From NCBI RefSeq assembly GCF_003977615.1, contig NZ_RYZR01000005.1:496001-560000 (forward strand): a stretch of DNA of 64,000 bases. The letters run 5' to 3'. Of this stretch, positions 41,677 through 51,374 are shown in pieces. The DNA comes from Dyella dinghuensis. Its GTDB lineage: Bacteria; Pseudomonadota; Gammaproteobacteria; Xanthomonadales; Rhodanobacteraceae. Made by a program: the position numbers and the translations under genes. Under the pieces are notes generated by a model. The model was not told where the DNA came from, did not search any database, and saw nothing but the letters and a program-made list of their open reading frames with translations. The stretch's first letter is position 1. Every line of letters begins with the position of its first letter.

Positions 41677-44091
41677 ATGCTTGCCTGCGGCTGGATCGTT
41701 GCACTGATCGTGCTGTTCGGTTTTGCCTATATCGGCCGCGGCTGGCTGGCATGGGTTGGCGCACTCGCCGTGCTGTTCCTGACCTGGTACTTGTGCGGCA
41801 TCGATACGCCGATGCTGTTCACGCCGCTTTTGCTGGCATCGATACTGCTGGCCGTGGTGACCGGTTTTGCGCCATTGCGCCGCACGTTATTTGCGCGTGC
41901 GCTGCTTCCCGCGCTGAGCCGCGTGATGCCCAAACTCGGCGCCACCGAGCGCATCGCCCTGGAAGCAGGCACCGTTTGGTGGGACGCGCAAATTTTCACG
42001 GGTGCACCCGACTGGAAATATCTCGCCGATTTCCAATGCAAGCCGCTGAGCGACAAAGAGCAGGCTTTTATGGACGGCCCGGTGCATCAGCTATGCGCGA
42101 TGCTCGATGACTGGCAGGTCCAGCAAGATCGCGATCTCTCGCCGGAAGTGTGGGATTTCCTCAAGCGCGAACGCTTCTTCGGCATGGTGATTCCGGAAGA
42201 GTTCGGCGGACTTGGTTTTTCCGAGATCGGCCATTCGCGTGTGGTGACGCGCATCGCGAGCCGCTCCATTGCAGCAGCAGTCACGGTAATGGTGCCCAAC
42301 TCGCTGGGTCCGGGTGAACTGCTCGTGCATTACGGCACGGACGAACAGAAAAAACGTTATCTCGAACGCCTCGCTACCGGCCAGGAAATTCCGTGCTTCG
42401 CCCTGACCGGCCCCGAAGCCGGTTCCGACGCAGCGGCCACGCAATCGGAAGGCATTGTCGAACGTGGCACATGGAACGGCGAGCAAGTGCTCGGACTGCG
42501 GCTCAACTGGAACAAGCGTTACATCACCCTGGCGCCGGTCGCGACGCTGATCGGTTTGGCCTTCCAGTTGAAAGACCCCAATCATTTGCTCGGCGAGACG
42601 GTTGATCGCGGCATTACATGCGCGCTGATTCCGCATGATTTGCCTGGTATCGACATTGGCCGCCATCACGATCCGATGGGTGTGCCGTTCAACAATGGCC
42701 CCATCGTCGGCAAGGATGTCTTTGTGCCGCTCGACGCGATCATCGGCGGCACCGATCAAATCGGAAACGGCTGGCGCATGCTGATGGAATCGTTGGCGGC
42801 AGGCCGCTCGATTTCGCTACCCGCTCTCGCAGTAGGTGCTGCGCAAATGTCCACGCGTATTTGCGGCGCCTATGCGACCGTGCGCGAACAGTTCGACACA
42901 CCGATTGGCCGTTTCGAAGGCATCGAAGAGCCGCTCGCGCGCATCGCCGGTCTTACGTATTTGATGACGGCGACGCGCACGCTCACCTGCGGGGCATTGG
43001 ATGCGGGCGAGAAACCCGCAGTGATTGGCTCCGTCGCCAAGGCCTATCTCACCGACGCGATGCGCGAGGTCGTGAGCGACGCCATGGATATCCGTGCCGG
43101 CGCGGCCATACAACGCGGTCCGCGCAATGCGTTGTCGCGCATGTGGATGTCGGTGCCGATCGGCATTACGGTCGAAGGTGCAAATATCCTGACGCGCTCG
43201 ATGATCATTTACGGCCAGGGCGCGATACGTTGTCATCCGTGGGTGCCCAAACTCATCGATGCGATTGCCGACAAGAACCTGGTCAAGTTCGACGTCGCAA
43301 CCTTCGGCTACATCAATTTCGTTTTCACGCGCGGCGTGCGTGCGCTGCTGCTTGCGCTTACAGGAAGCCGCCTTGCACGCGTTCCCATCGATACGGAATT
43401 GAAGCGCTACTATCAGCACCTCACGCGCTATGCGTCCGCTTTCGCTTTCGTCTCCGACATGTGCATGGCCACACTCGGCGGTTCGCTGAAGCGGCGCGAA
43501 AAGATTTCCGGCCGCCTGGCCGATGCACTGGCGTGGCAATACCTCGCGGCCGCCGCGCTCAAGCGCTATCACGACGAAACCAAGTTCGCCTCCAACTACG
43601 ACCTGGCGCGCTGGAGCGTGACGACAGCCCTCTTTCGTACACAGGAAGCGTTGCGCGGGGTGCTGGACAATCTCCCCGGTCCGCTGGCAATCCTCGCCCG
43701 ATGCCTCGTATTCCCGCTAGGTGCGCACCGCCGTCCGCCGTCGGACCTGCTGGGTCAACGTGCGGCGCGCGCGATCCTCGAGGACCGCGAAGCCCGCATC
43801 AATCTGACGCCGGACATCTACGTCCCCGGCCCGGACGAACCTGGCCTGGGCCAGCTGGAAGCCGCACTGGAAAAAGCCGTGCGCGCCATTCCCGTCGAAA
43901 CCAAATTACGTGACGCCGTACGCGAAGGCCGGCTGGAACGGGCGCATAAGGACCAGCTCGACGAACTTGGCCTCGCTGCGGGTGTCATCACTAGGGAAGA
44001 GTACGAGGCCCTGGCCGAGGCGCAGGCAGCGCGTGATGAAGTAGTGCAGGTCGATGCGTTCGACACGAACACATACCGCACGCTGCGCTGA
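41677..44091 (+). CDS. fadE: acyl-CoA dehydrogenase, FadE type
   Basis: An 804-residue long-form acyl-CoA dehydrogenase for the first step of beta-oxidation, close in size to E. coli FadE (814). Two or three N-terminal membrane helices (about 2-60) anchor it. The dehydrogenase core includes FFGMVIPEEFGGLGFSEIGHS, CFALTGPEAGSDAAATQ, NWNKRYITLAPVATLIGLA, and RSISLPALAVGAAQ. An FadE-type C-terminal domain follows (GPLAILARCLVFPLGAHRRPPSD to the end). The ATG at 41677 is chosen because AAGGAG lies 6 bases upstream; two other in-frame ATGs are 15 and 69 bases earlier. The DegV gene follows after 80 bases. Confidence 0.95.
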   Translation: MLACGWIVALIVLFGFAYIGRGWLAWVGALAVLFLTWYLCGIDTPMLFTPLLLASILLAVVTGFAPLRRTLFARALLPALSRVMPKLGATERIALEAGTVWWDAQIFTGAPDWKYLADFQCKPLSDKEQAFMDGPVHQLCAMLDDWQVQQDRDLSPEVWDFLKRERFFGMVIPEEFGGLGFSEIGHSRVVTRIASRSIAAAVTVMVPNSLGPGELLVHYGTDEQKKRYLERLATGQEIPCFALTGPEAGSDAAATQSEGIVERGTWNGEQVLGLRLNWNKRYITLAPVATLIGLAFQLKDPNHLLGETVDRGITCALIPHDLPGIDIGRHHDPMGVPFNNGPIVGKDVFVPLDAIIGGTDQIGNGWRMLMESLAAGRSISLPALAVGAAQMSTRICGAYATVREQFDTPIGRFEGIEEPLARIAGLTYLMTATRTLTCGALDAGEKPAVIGSVAKAYLTDAMREVVSDAMDIRAGAAIQRGPRNALSRMWMSVPIGITVEGANILTRSMIIYGQGAIRCHPWVPKLIDAIADKNLVKFDVATFGYINFVFTRGVRALLLALTGSRLARVPIDTELKRYYQHLTRYASAFAFVSDMCMATLGGSLKRREKISGRLADALAWQYLAAAALKRYHDETKFASNYDLARWSVTTALFRTQEALRGVLDNLPGPLAILARCLVFPLGAHRRPPSDLLGQRAARAILEDREARINLTPDIYVPGPDEPGLGQLEAALEKAVRAIPVETKLRDAVREGRLERAHKDQLDELGLAAGVITREEYEALAEAQAARDEVVQVDAFDTNTYRTLR

Positions 44092-44171
44092 ACGTTGGCG
44101 CAGTGCCGCAATCACATGTCGTAGACGCATGCTATGTTGGCCGCGCGAACGAAAGTGGAAGGATTAGCTAC

Positions 44172-45116
44172 ATGCGAATGGGTCTGGCCATCGATGCCTC
44201 CTGCGACCTCCCGCAGGACTTTCTGCTCGAACACGACATCTCCGTCATGCCCATCGCGGTGCGGGTGAACGACTCCGTCTTCAAGGACGATCGCAATCCC
44301 GCCGAAATCGACCGCTTCCTCCGGCTCAAACTGGGCAGCCGCAGCCACTCTGCCGAGACCGAGCCATGCTCGGTGGAAGACGTACAGAAGCTGTTCCTGG
44401 AAAAGCTGGTGCTGGAAAAGGACTGCGTGTTCTGCCTGACCATCACCGCCACGCGCAGCCCGATCTACGATCATGTCGTGAAAGCCAGCTTCGGCGTGTT
44501 GAAAAACTATCGGCAGGTGCGCGAGCGCGCCGGCCTGACCGGTCCCTTTCTGATGCGCGTGATGGATACGCGCAGCCTGTTCGCCGGCACGGCGCCCTGC
44601 GTGGTCGAGGCGGCGCGGTTGATGAAGGCGAACGAGACGCCTGCCGCCATCCGCGAACGCCTGGCCTACATCGCGGAAAATTCCTACGGCTACATGCTCC
44701 CGCGCGACCTTTATTACTTGCGCGCGCGCGCCAAGAAAAAAGGCGATCGCAGCGTGGGCCTGTTCAGTGCGGTGCTGGGCTCCACGCTCGACATCAAACC
44801 CTTGCTGCGCGGCTACCGTGGCGAAACCAGCCCGGTCGGCAAAGTGCGTGGCTGGGAACACGGTTGCGAAACACTGTTTAGCTATGCCGCCGATCGCGTA
44901 CGCGCCGGCTTGCTGGTACCTGTCATGTGCGCGGCCTACGGCGGCGATCTGGCCGAGTTACCCAAATTGCCCGGTTACGACAAGCTGCAACAGGCCTGCC
45001 AGGAACATAACGTCACGCTGATGCAAGCACCCATGAGCATCACCGGCATGGTCAACGTCGGCGAAGGCGCGGTTTGCATCGGCTTTGCCGCCGAGGAACA
45101 CGACGTCGAGTTCTGA
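44172..45116 (+). CDS. DegV-family fatty-acid-binding protein
   Basis: A 314-residue DegV/EDD-fold protein. It starts LAIDASCDLPQDFLLEHDISVMPI and has VNDSVFKDD, LTITATRSPIYDHVV (the fatty-acid carboxylate-binding Thr/Ser region), LGSTLDIKPLL and GEGAVCIGF at the end. DegV homologs (FakB) deliver fatty acids to kinase FakA in Gram-positives; the proteobacterial role is unclear. Adjacency to fadE fits lipid handling. The ATG at 44172 has GGAAGGA about 9 bases upstream, so the longer frame is not used. Confidence 0.87.
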   Translation: MRMGLAIDASCDLPQDFLLEHDISVMPIAVRVNDSVFKDDRNPAEIDRFLRLKLGSRSHSAETEPCSVEDVQKLFLEKLVLEKDCVFCLTITATRSPIYDHVVKASFGVLKNYRQVRERAGLTGPFLMRVMDTRSLFAGTAPCVVEAARLMKANETPAAIRERLAYIAENSYGYMLPRDLYYLRARAKKKGDRSVGLFSAVLGSTLDIKPLLRGYRGETSPVGKVRGWEHGCETLFSYAADRVRAGLLVPVMCAAYGGDLAELPKLPGYDKLQQACQEHNVTLMQAPMSITGMVNVGEGAVCIGFAAEEHDVEF

Positions 45117-45156
45117 TCGACCGGCGTGGGTCACGTTTCACCACTAGAATCGATGC

Positions 45157-45780
45157 ATGAACCGTTTTGGCGTCGGCATGCTGTTTCTCTGTGGGCTGCT
45201 TCTGGGCAGCCTGACGATGCTCGCGCATGCACAGGACAACACCGTCACCGCCTACAAATGCATCTCGGCGCAGGGACAGGTGACGTATCAGGGCGCGCCG
45301 TGCAAGCACGACCAGAAACAACAGACCCTGCAGCTCGACGACAACGAGCCCGGAACCCCACCCGCTCAAGCGGATGAAAACGACACACAGCAGACCGCCG
45401 CAACACCCGCGCCACGGCCGCCTGTGCCAACTACGCCGCCGTCGTTGATGTATCGCTGCACGCGCGCCACCGATGGCAAGACGTACCTGAGCAACAACGG
45501 CAATCCGGCGCCGTATTACGCACCACTGGCGATGACTGGCATCATCCCGACGCCGCTCGGTCAGACATCACCCCGCGTCACGGCGAACGCCGCCATGGTC
45601 GCCAGCCACTACACGCAGGTGCAGGACCAGTGTCAGCCGATGTCGCCGCAGGACACGTGCTCCGAACTGCGTAGTCAATACGACGACACCGAAAAGAAGT
45701 TGTCGCGCGCCTTCAAGAGCGATCAACTGGCGTTGCAACAACGCGAGAGCGAACTGCTCGCCGAACTCAGCCACTGCTGA
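45157..45780 (+). CDS. exported DUF4124-domain protein
   Basis: A 207-residue protein. The signal peptide ends LAHA before QDNTVTAYKC. The N-terminal DUF4124 domain has YKCISAQGQVTYQGAPCK with its cysteine pair. A Pro/Gln/Thr-rich linker (about 68-92) leads to a second small domain that again has YRCTRATDGKTYLSNNG, and a C-terminal coiled-coil with CSELRSQYDDTEKKLSRAF. Function unknown; DUF4124 proteins are envelope proteins common in Xanthomonadales. It stands 40 bases after the DegV gene. Confidence 0.82.
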   Translation: MNRFGVGMLFLCGLLLGSLTMLAHAQDNTVTAYKCISAQGQVTYQGAPCKHDQKQQTLQLDDNEPGTPPAQADENDTQQTAATPAPRPPVPTTPPSLMYRCTRATDGKTYLSNNGNPAPYYAPLAMTGIIPTPLGQTSPRVTANAAMVASHYTQVQDQCQPMSPQDTCSELRSQYDDTEKKLSRAFKSDQLALQQRESELLAELSHC

Positions 45781-45881
45781 GTAAATTCTGCGCAATCTCA
45801 TGCAAGCCGTTGTTACATGGGCGCCGCACGAAGTTGTCCACAGGTTTGCTACCAACCTTTCCCCAAAAGCTGTGGAAAAGT

Positions 45882-45898
45882 ATTCGCGTGGCGCGAAT
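45882..45898. terminator. weak hairpin between converging genes
   Basis: ATTCGCG-TGG-CGCGAAT, a 7-bp stem abutting the stop of the SDR gene. It lacks a T-run. The same gap (45781-45897) also holds TTGTCCACA at 45834 and TGTGGAAAA at 45871, which weakly resemble DnaA boxes. Confidence 0.4.
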
Positions 45899-46680
45899 TA
45901 GAATCCGTAATGGAGAAAGCCGCCATCGACGGCCAACACGTGGCCTGTGATGTAACTCGCGGCAGGCAAGCAGAGAAACGCAATCGCTGCGGCCACTTCT
46001 TCCGGCTCGCCAATGCGGCGTAGCGGCGTGTGGTCGAGCACTTCGTCCAGATAATCGGCATCCGCCAGTGCAGGCTCGGAGCGTTGCGTGCGGATGTACC
46101 AGGGCGCCACCGCGTTGACGCGAATGCCGTCGATCGCCCATTCCGCCGCCAGATTGCGCGTGAGCTGGTGCAGCGCTGCCTTGGTCATGCCGTACGGCGA
46201 GCCGGTGCGCACATGCGTGATGCCGGACACCGATCCCACGTTGACGATGGCCGCATTGGCATGTTCGGTCAGATGCGGATGGGCAAGACGGCACATTTCA
46301 AATGCCGAAAACAGGTTCTGCTCGAAGATGAGGCGGTATTCGTCCTCTTCATAATCAAGCGTTGCCTTGGGCAGGTTGCCGCCCGCGTTGTTGATCAGGA
46401 GCGACACCGGCGCGTCCATGTCCGCGATCCAGTCGAACACCGCCAGACGATCCTCGGCTTCGCTGACGTCGGCAGCAAAAGCCAGTACGTCGATCTCGGG
46501 AAAATCGTCCGTCAGTTCGATACGAACCTGCTCGAGATAATCGTCGTCGCGCGCCACCAGCAGCAGGCTGGCCCCCATGCCGGCCAGCTCGCGCGCGACC
46601 GCATAACCGATGCCCTTGCTGGCACCGGTGATCAAAGCGGTGTGGCCCTGCAACTGCCAGGCGTCGATGCGGCTGTTCAT
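45898..46680 (-). CDS. short-chain dehydrogenase/reductase, tropinone-reductase-like
   Basis: A 260-residue classical SDR. It has the cofactor motif TGASKGIG (19-25), NNAG (97-100) and the catalytic Ser150, Tyr163 and Lys167 (GSVSGITHVRTGSPYGMTKAA). It ends with the family tail RIGEPEEVAAAIAFLCLPAASYITG and VLAVDGG. Arg44 (LLVARDD) after the second strand suggests NADPH. Substrate unknown; the closest named type is tropinone reductase-like oxidoreductases. The ATG at 46680 is divergent from a small lipoprotein gene. Confidence 0.9.
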   Translation of the reverse strand: MNSRIDAWQLQGHTALITGASKGIGYAVARELAGMGASLLLVARDDDYLEQVRIELTDDFPEIDVLAFAADVSEAEDRLAVFDWIADMDAPVSLLINNAGGNLPKATLDYEEDEYRLIFEQNLFSAFEMCRLAHPHLTEHANAAIVNVGSVSGITHVRTGSPYGMTKAALHQLTRNLAAEWAIDGIRVNAVAPWYIRTQRSEPALADADYLDEVLDHTPLRRIGEPEEVAAAIAFLCLPAASYITGHVLAVDGGFLHYGF

Positions 46681-46759
46681 GCGCAAAGCTTACACGATCG
46701 ACTTGTCCTGGGCGCCACGGCGCGGGACACTCTATCTCTCGCCGATCGAGGCCGATGCC

Positions 46760-46990
46760 ATGAAGATGACGATTGCTCCCGCACTGCTGTGCGCCCTGAC
46801 CCTCGCCGCATGCAGCGACAAACCGCCGCCGGCGCAATCGACTCCGGCCCCGGCCGCCACGAGCGCACAGACCAGCAATGCGCCGTGGAGCGCCATAAAG
46901 CAGGACGAGCAGCGCGCCAAAGATGTCGCGAAGCAGGCGAATCAGGCACAAGACAACGAACAGCAGCAAATTCAGCAACAAACACAATAA
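46760..46990 (+). CDS. small lipoprotein
   Basis: A 76-residue predicted lipoprotein. The signal peptide MKMTIAPALLCALTLAAC ends in lipobox LAAC with the modified cysteine at 18. The mature chain is low-complexity (Pro/Ala/Thr, then a charged Gln-rich helix ending QQQIQQQTQ). The longer open frame from 46610 lies over the SDR gene on the other strand and is a shadow. No family recognised. Confidence 0.7.
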   Translation: MKMTIAPALLCALTLAACSDKPPPAQSTPAPAATSAQTSNAPWSAIKQDEQRAKDVAKQANQAQDNEQQQIQQQTQ

Positions 46991-46995
46991 GCGTT

Positions 46996-47042
46996 CGACT
47001 TACAAAAGTCGTTTGGACGTCTGTACGTCCATCGCTTGTAAG
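46996..47042 (+). terminator. nested hairpins after the small lipoprotein gene
   Basis: CGACTT-ACAA-AAGTCG followed by TTT (46996-47014), and GGACGT-CTGT-ACGTCC (47015-47030). CTTACAA at 46999 can also pair with TTGTAAG at 47036. Terminator function is likely for the lipoprotein gene; the alternative fold is unexplained. Confidence 0.5.
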
Positions 47043-47071
47043 CATGGGCATTTGCAGGCATCGTTCATGGC

Positions 47072-47902
47072 ATGAATTCCGATAGCATGCCGCACCTCTC
47101 CGACGACGCCACCCCGTTGCTCGATATCACCGAAGCAAGCGTGATGCGCGGCGAGCAACTGATTCTGGACCGGCTGAGCCTGCACCTCGCCATGGGGCAG
47201 CACACCGCAATACTGGGACCCAATGGCTCCGGCAAATCGACGTTGATACGACTCATCGCGCGCCAGATCTATCCGCTGGCGCGCCGCGACGGCACGCCGG
47301 TCATCCGCATTTTCGGCCGTGATCGCTGGAACGTGAGCGAACTGCGCAGCCTGATCGGCATTGTCTCGCCGGCCGTTCAACTGGATTACACCAGCGACAC
47401 CCCGCTTGAAGTGTTCGATGCCGTGGTCTCCGGCTTTTTCTCCGCGCGCGGGCTGTGGGTCGATCATCAGGTCACCGCTTCGATGCGTGAACGTGCACAC
47501 GATGCGCTGGCGCAGATGGACGCCTCACATCTGGTTGGCCGCGAGATGGCAAGCCTTTCCACCGGTGAAGCGCGTCGCGTACTTATTGCACGCGCGCTAG
47601 TGCATCGTCCGCGCGCACTTCTGCTGGATGAACCCTGCGCCGGACTGGACCCTGCCAGCCGCCGGCGCTTTCTCGAAAGCCTGCGCCATCTCGCCCAGCA
47701 CGGCACAACGCTGGTGCTGGTGACGCATCACGTCGAAGAGATCTTGCCGGAGATCCAGCACGTCGTGCTGTTGCGCGAAGGCCGCGTGTTGCACGAAGGC
47801 AGCAAGATGGATGTCTTGACCGATGCGGCGCTCACCGCAGCATTCGGCATGCCCATTCGCACAACGCAACACGGCGGCTATTACAACGCCGCCGTGGATT
47901 AA
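47072..47902 (+). CDS. ABC transporter ATP-binding protein
   Basis: A 276-residue ATPase. It has Walker A (GPNGSGKST at 50-58), a Q-loop region, signature LSTGEARRV, Walker B LLLDEPCAG and the switch His in THHVEE. It resembles the ModF/YlmA group of stand-alone ATPases of unknown partner. No permease gene is nearby. A second ATG at 47087 could be the start. It converges on sppA with a GC-rich hairpin at 47915-47933 between them. Confidence 0.88.
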   Translation: MNSDSMPHLSDDATPLLDITEASVMRGEQLILDRLSLHLAMGQHTAILGPNGSGKSTLIRLIARQIYPLARRDGTPVIRIFGRDRWNVSELRSLIGIVSPAVQLDYTSDTPLEVFDAVVSGFFSARGLWVDHQVTASMRERAHDALAQMDASHLVGREMASLSTGEARRVLIARALVHRPRALLLDEPCAGLDPASRRRFLESLRHLAQHGTTLVLVTHHVEEILPEIQHVVLLREGRVLHEGSKMDVLTDAALTAAFGMPIRTTQHGGYYNAAVD

Positions 47903-47941
47903 TCTTTTGCGGCACGCGGCGCCAACCGCCGCGCCACATCG

Positions 47942-49822
47942 TCAATGCGCCGAGCAGAAGCAGTACGAATACACGTTCGGCTGACCCACGTGTGCCGTGC
48001 TCAACATCTGCAATTCCGGCGCCATCGCCGGCAGCTGCGCCACCCAACTGGGTAACCGCAGGCCGTACGACTGCAGACCATCCACCATCGCATTCTGGCT
48101 GAAGCTTACGAAGAAGCGCTCCAGCGTGCCGGTCGGCGGCTCCTGGTAGCGCACGGAGTAATCCTTGCCGAGCTTGGCCAGACCCGCTGCCTCGTTAACC
48201 GCTGCATCCAAGCCACCGAGCTGATCGACCAGGCCACGCTGTACCGCCTGATCGCCGGTCCACACGCGGCCCTGGGCGATGGTATCGATCGCGTCGTAAT
48301 TCTTGCCGCGCGCCTGCGCGACGCCACCGACGAAATCGCGATAACCCTTGTTGATGATCGACTGCATGACCTGCTGGATCTTCGGGTCGAGCGGACGGCT
48401 GATATCGAACGCACCCGCCAACGGTCCGGTGCCGACACCATCGCTGGTGATACCGATTTTGCTCAGTGTGTTGGGGATGGTGTAGTACATGCCGAAGATG
48501 CCGATCGAACCGGTGATCGTATCCGGCTCGGCATAAATCTTATCGGCATTCATTGAAATCCAGTAACCGCCGCTGGCCGCCACGTCGCCCATCGATACGA
48601 CGACAGGGATGCCTGCCTTGCGCGTCTGTTCCACTTCGCGGCGAATCTCTTCGGCTGCATAAACTTCGCCACCCGGCGAGTTCACACGCAACACGAGCGC
48701 CTTGGTGCGATCGTCTTCGCGTGCAGCGCGGATCAGCGCCGCGGTGGATTCACCACCAATCGAACCGGCCGGTTGATCGCCCGACGTGATTTCGCCTTCC
48801 GCGACAACGACGGTGACACCCGAGCCCAGCAGATTGTTGCGGTTCGACATGCTCGCCGTATAACGATCCATGCTGACCTGACGGAAACTGTGACCGTCCT
48901 TGCCTGCCGGCACACCCTGCGAACGCAGCATGCTGATCAGCTCTTCGCGCGTGGCGAGTCCATCGACCAGATGTTCATCGACGGCAAGTTTGGCCAGATT
49001 GCCCTGCGCCGTCATGATGCGATTGGGAAGATCGTCGATATCCGCGCGCACCACGGCTGGATCGAGCTTGCGCAGTTTCGCAACCTGATTGATGTAGCCA
49101 TCCCACAAACCGCCCATCCAGTAGCTATCCGCTTCCTTGGATTCGGGCGATGCGTGATCGAGGATGAAAGGCTCCGCAGCGCTCTTGTACTGACCAACGC
49201 GGAACAGATAGACATTCACGCCGAGCTTGTCGAGCAAGTCCTTGTAGAACAGTCGATAGTTCGACAGGCCTGTAATCATCAAACCGCCCTGCGGATCGAG
49301 CAGGATGCGGTCCGCATGCGCCGCGAGGAAATACTGGTACTGATCGAGCTCCGCGCCCCACACCAGCACCGGCTTGCCGGCGGCGCGGAAGCGATCGAGC
49401 GCTGCGCCCACTTCACTGAGCGCAGCGAAACCGCCACTCTGCAACTCATCGGGAATAAGCACGATGCGCGTAATGCGCGGATCCTTCGCGGCCGCATCGA
49501 TGGCGCTGGTCAAGTCGCGCAGTTGCACTTCGGTCGGCTGATTTCTGGAAAGTTTGGACAGCGCGCGTTGCAACGGATTAACGCTGAACTGTTCCACCAG
49601 TCTGCCCTGCGGCCGCAGCACCAGCACACTGTCTTCGCGGATTTCATTGACGTGGCTGCCCGCGCTGATACCCACGCAGAGCAGCAGCAGGAGAAAAAGG
49701 AATCCGAAAAATATCAGATTGATGATCACCAGCCGCACCACATTCAGGCCGCGCCCGAACACACGCAGGAAAGCCCAGAATCCATTGGACGGGTGTTGGT
49801 GCAAGGGCGGGGGTGTGCTCAT
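47942..49822 (-). CDS. sppA: signal peptide peptidase SppA, 67-kDa type
   Basis: A 626-residue serine-lysine protease that degrades leftover signal peptides at the inner membrane. It has one N-terminal membrane helix (about 27-55), a first protease-fold half (about 60-320) with the general-base Lys at about 216 (LFRVGQYKSAAEPF), and a second half (about 330-590) with the nucleophile Ser at about 417 in GDVAASGGYWISM. The spacing matches E. coli SppA (Lys209, Ser409). The MATE gene's stop is 54 bases upstream, in the same direction. Confidence 0.95.
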   Translation of the reverse strand: MSTPPPLHQHPSNGFWAFLRVFGRGLNVVRLVIINLIFFGFLFLLLLLCVGISAGSHVNEIREDSVLVLRPQGRLVEQFSVNPLQRALSKLSRNQPTEVQLRDLTSAIDAAAKDPRITRIVLIPDELQSGGFAALSEVGAALDRFRAAGKPVLVWGAELDQYQYFLAAHADRILLDPQGGLMITGLSNYRLFYKDLLDKLGVNVYLFRVGQYKSAAEPFILDHASPESKEADSYWMGGLWDGYINQVAKLRKLDPAVVRADIDDLPNRIMTAQGNLAKLAVDEHLVDGLATREELISMLRSQGVPAGKDGHSFRQVSMDRYTASMSNRNNLLGSGVTVVVAEGEITSGDQPAGSIGGESTAALIRAAREDDRTKALVLRVNSPGGEVYAAEEIRREVEQTRKAGIPVVVSMGDVAASGGYWISMNADKIYAEPDTITGSIGIFGMYYTIPNTLSKIGITSDGVGTGPLAGAFDISRPLDPKIQQVMQSIINKGYRDFVGGVAQARGKNYDAIDTIAQGRVWTGDQAVQRGLVDQLGGLDAAVNEAAGLAKLGKDYSVRYQEPPTGTLERFFVSFSQNAMVDGLQSYGLRLPSWVAQLPAMAPELQMLSTAHVGQPNVYSYCFCSAH

Positions 49823-49876
49823 AAATCGAAGAGTTCCTGGTGGTTTCCGCCAGCGTACCGGTTCACACGACGCAGG

Positions 49877-51283
49877 TCATGAGGGGATCGTGGCATCCGC
49901 CCTGTCTGACGCAACAGGGCCAAACGTCCCGGGTTGCTGCCGGTGCGAGCTGCGCCAGAAGCGGACGAACAGCAGCAACGCGGCCATGCTCAGTCCGGCG
50001 ATCAGGCCCATCCAGATACCGCGCGGCCCCAGCCCGGCGTGGAAGGCCAGCCACCAGCCCACCGGCATGCCGACCAGCCAATACGCGAACAGCGTGATGG
50101 CCATCGGCACCCGGGTGTCCTTCAAACCGCGCAACGCGCCATTGGAGGCGACCTGGATCCCATCGGAGAACTGGAACAGGCCGGCGAGCAGCAGCAACTG
50201 CGCCGCCAGCGCGATCACCGTTTGGTCATGGGTGTAAAGCGAGGCGATGGCGCGCGGGAATCCCAGCATCACTGCCGCCGAAACAACCTGCGTCACCAGG
50301 GTCAGGCCAATACCGCAGAACCCAGCATAGCGAACACCCGACGCGTCGCCTCGACCCACGGCATTGCCAACACGCACCGTGATCGCCATCGCCAATCCCA
50401 GTGGGATCATGAAGAACAGCGATGCCACATTGATGGCCACCTGATGACTGGCCACGGCATCCTCGCCCATGCTGCCAATCAGTAACGCCGCGGCAACAAA
50501 CAACCCTGCTTCGGCCAGTAGCGTGATGGCCATCGGCAACCCGATATGCACCAACGCGCCGATGCGCTGCAGATTAGGCCCTTCGAAACAGTCGAAGATC
50601 CCCAGCCCGCGATAGTTGCGATGGCAAAGCACGTAGATGCCGAACGCCAGCATCTCCAGCCACAGAACCGTCGCCGTCGCTATACCGCATCCGCGTGCGC
50701 CTTGCGGTGGCAAACCCAGCTTGCCGAACATGAAGACGTATCCGAGCGGCACCAGCAACAGCAATCCGCCGAAGCTGAAATACATCGACGGCCGGGTCAT
50801 GGACAGCCCTTCGGATAAACCACGCAGCGCGAAATAGCAGGTCAACGCAGGCGCGCCCCAACTGATGGCGCGAAGAAATTCGCCCACATCGATATAAAGC
50901 CCCGGCGACACGCCGATGAGCCGGATCAGAGGCTCGGCATGCCGCACCGCAAACCACAGCAATACGCCCATAGCCAAGGCCAGCCAGATGGCCTGGCGAA
51001 ACACCGAACCCGCTTCGTGACGACGCCCCGCGCCATCCAGCTGCGATATGGACGGGGGCACCGACATCATCATGCCGATGCCGCTGACAATCGCCAGCGA
51101 CCACACACTGGCACCCACCGCGACAGCGCCCAGCACATGCGCACTGACATGCCCTGCTAGAACAGCATCAATCACATTGCTGCCGATCGCAGCGAGCTGC
51201 GCCAGCATAAGCGGCAGGGCGAGGTGCACGGTGGCGCGAATCTCCCGCGATGCCCTGGCACGGTCGATGTGGATAAATGTCAT
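49877..51283 (-). CDS. MATE-family multidrug efflux transporter (NorM/MdtK-like)
   Basis: A 468-residue inner-membrane antiporter with about 12 helices in two six-helix halves. It has the start REIRATVHLALPLMLAQLAAIGSNVIDAVLAGHVSA, LGVLLWFAVRH, and the NorM-like middle RRIGALVHIGLPMAITLLAEAGLFVAAALLIGS split in order, then HQVAINVASLFFMIPLGLAMAITVRVGNAVG. Relatives export drugs with Na+ or H+. The ATG at 51283 fits the family start; the longer frame reaches into the divergent DUF3667 promoter. Confidence 0.92.
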   Translation of the reverse strand: MTFIHIDRARASREIRATVHLALPLMLAQLAAIGSNVIDAVLAGHVSAHVLGAVAVGASVWSLAIVSGIGMMMSVPPSISQLDGAGRRHEAGSVFRQAIWLALAMGVLLWFAVRHAEPLIRLIGVSPGLYIDVGEFLRAISWGAPALTCYFALRGLSEGLSMTRPSMYFSFGGLLLLVPLGYVFMFGKLGLPPQGARGCGIATATVLWLEMLAFGIYVLCHRNYRGLGIFDCFEGPNLQRIGALVHIGLPMAITLLAEAGLFVAAALLIGSMGEDAVASHQVAINVASLFFMIPLGLAMAITVRVGNAVGRGDASGVRYAGFCGIGLTLVTQVVSAAVMLGFPRAIASLYTHDQTVIALAAQLLLLAGLFQFSDGIQVASNGALRGLKDTRVPMAITLFAYWLVGMPVGWWLAFHAGLGPRGIWMGLIAGLSMAALLLFVRFWRSSHRQQPGTFGPVASDRADATIPS

Positions 51284-51374
51284 GGAATAAACGTCTCTGC
51301 GAACATCGATTGTACCCGAGCCTTTCCAGCCCAGCTGTGCCAAGATCGCACGCTGAAATGCAGGGGATTGAGCA

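Noticed and set aside
45834-45879. DnaA boxes between the DUF4124 and SDR genes
   Set aside because: TTGTCCACA misses the consensus and TGTGGAAAA matches only the relaxed form; too weak to call.
47915-47933. CGCGGCG / CGCCGCG hairpin between the ABC and sppA genes as a terminator
   Set aside because: The stem is good but there is no T-run in either direction, so I mention it only in passing.
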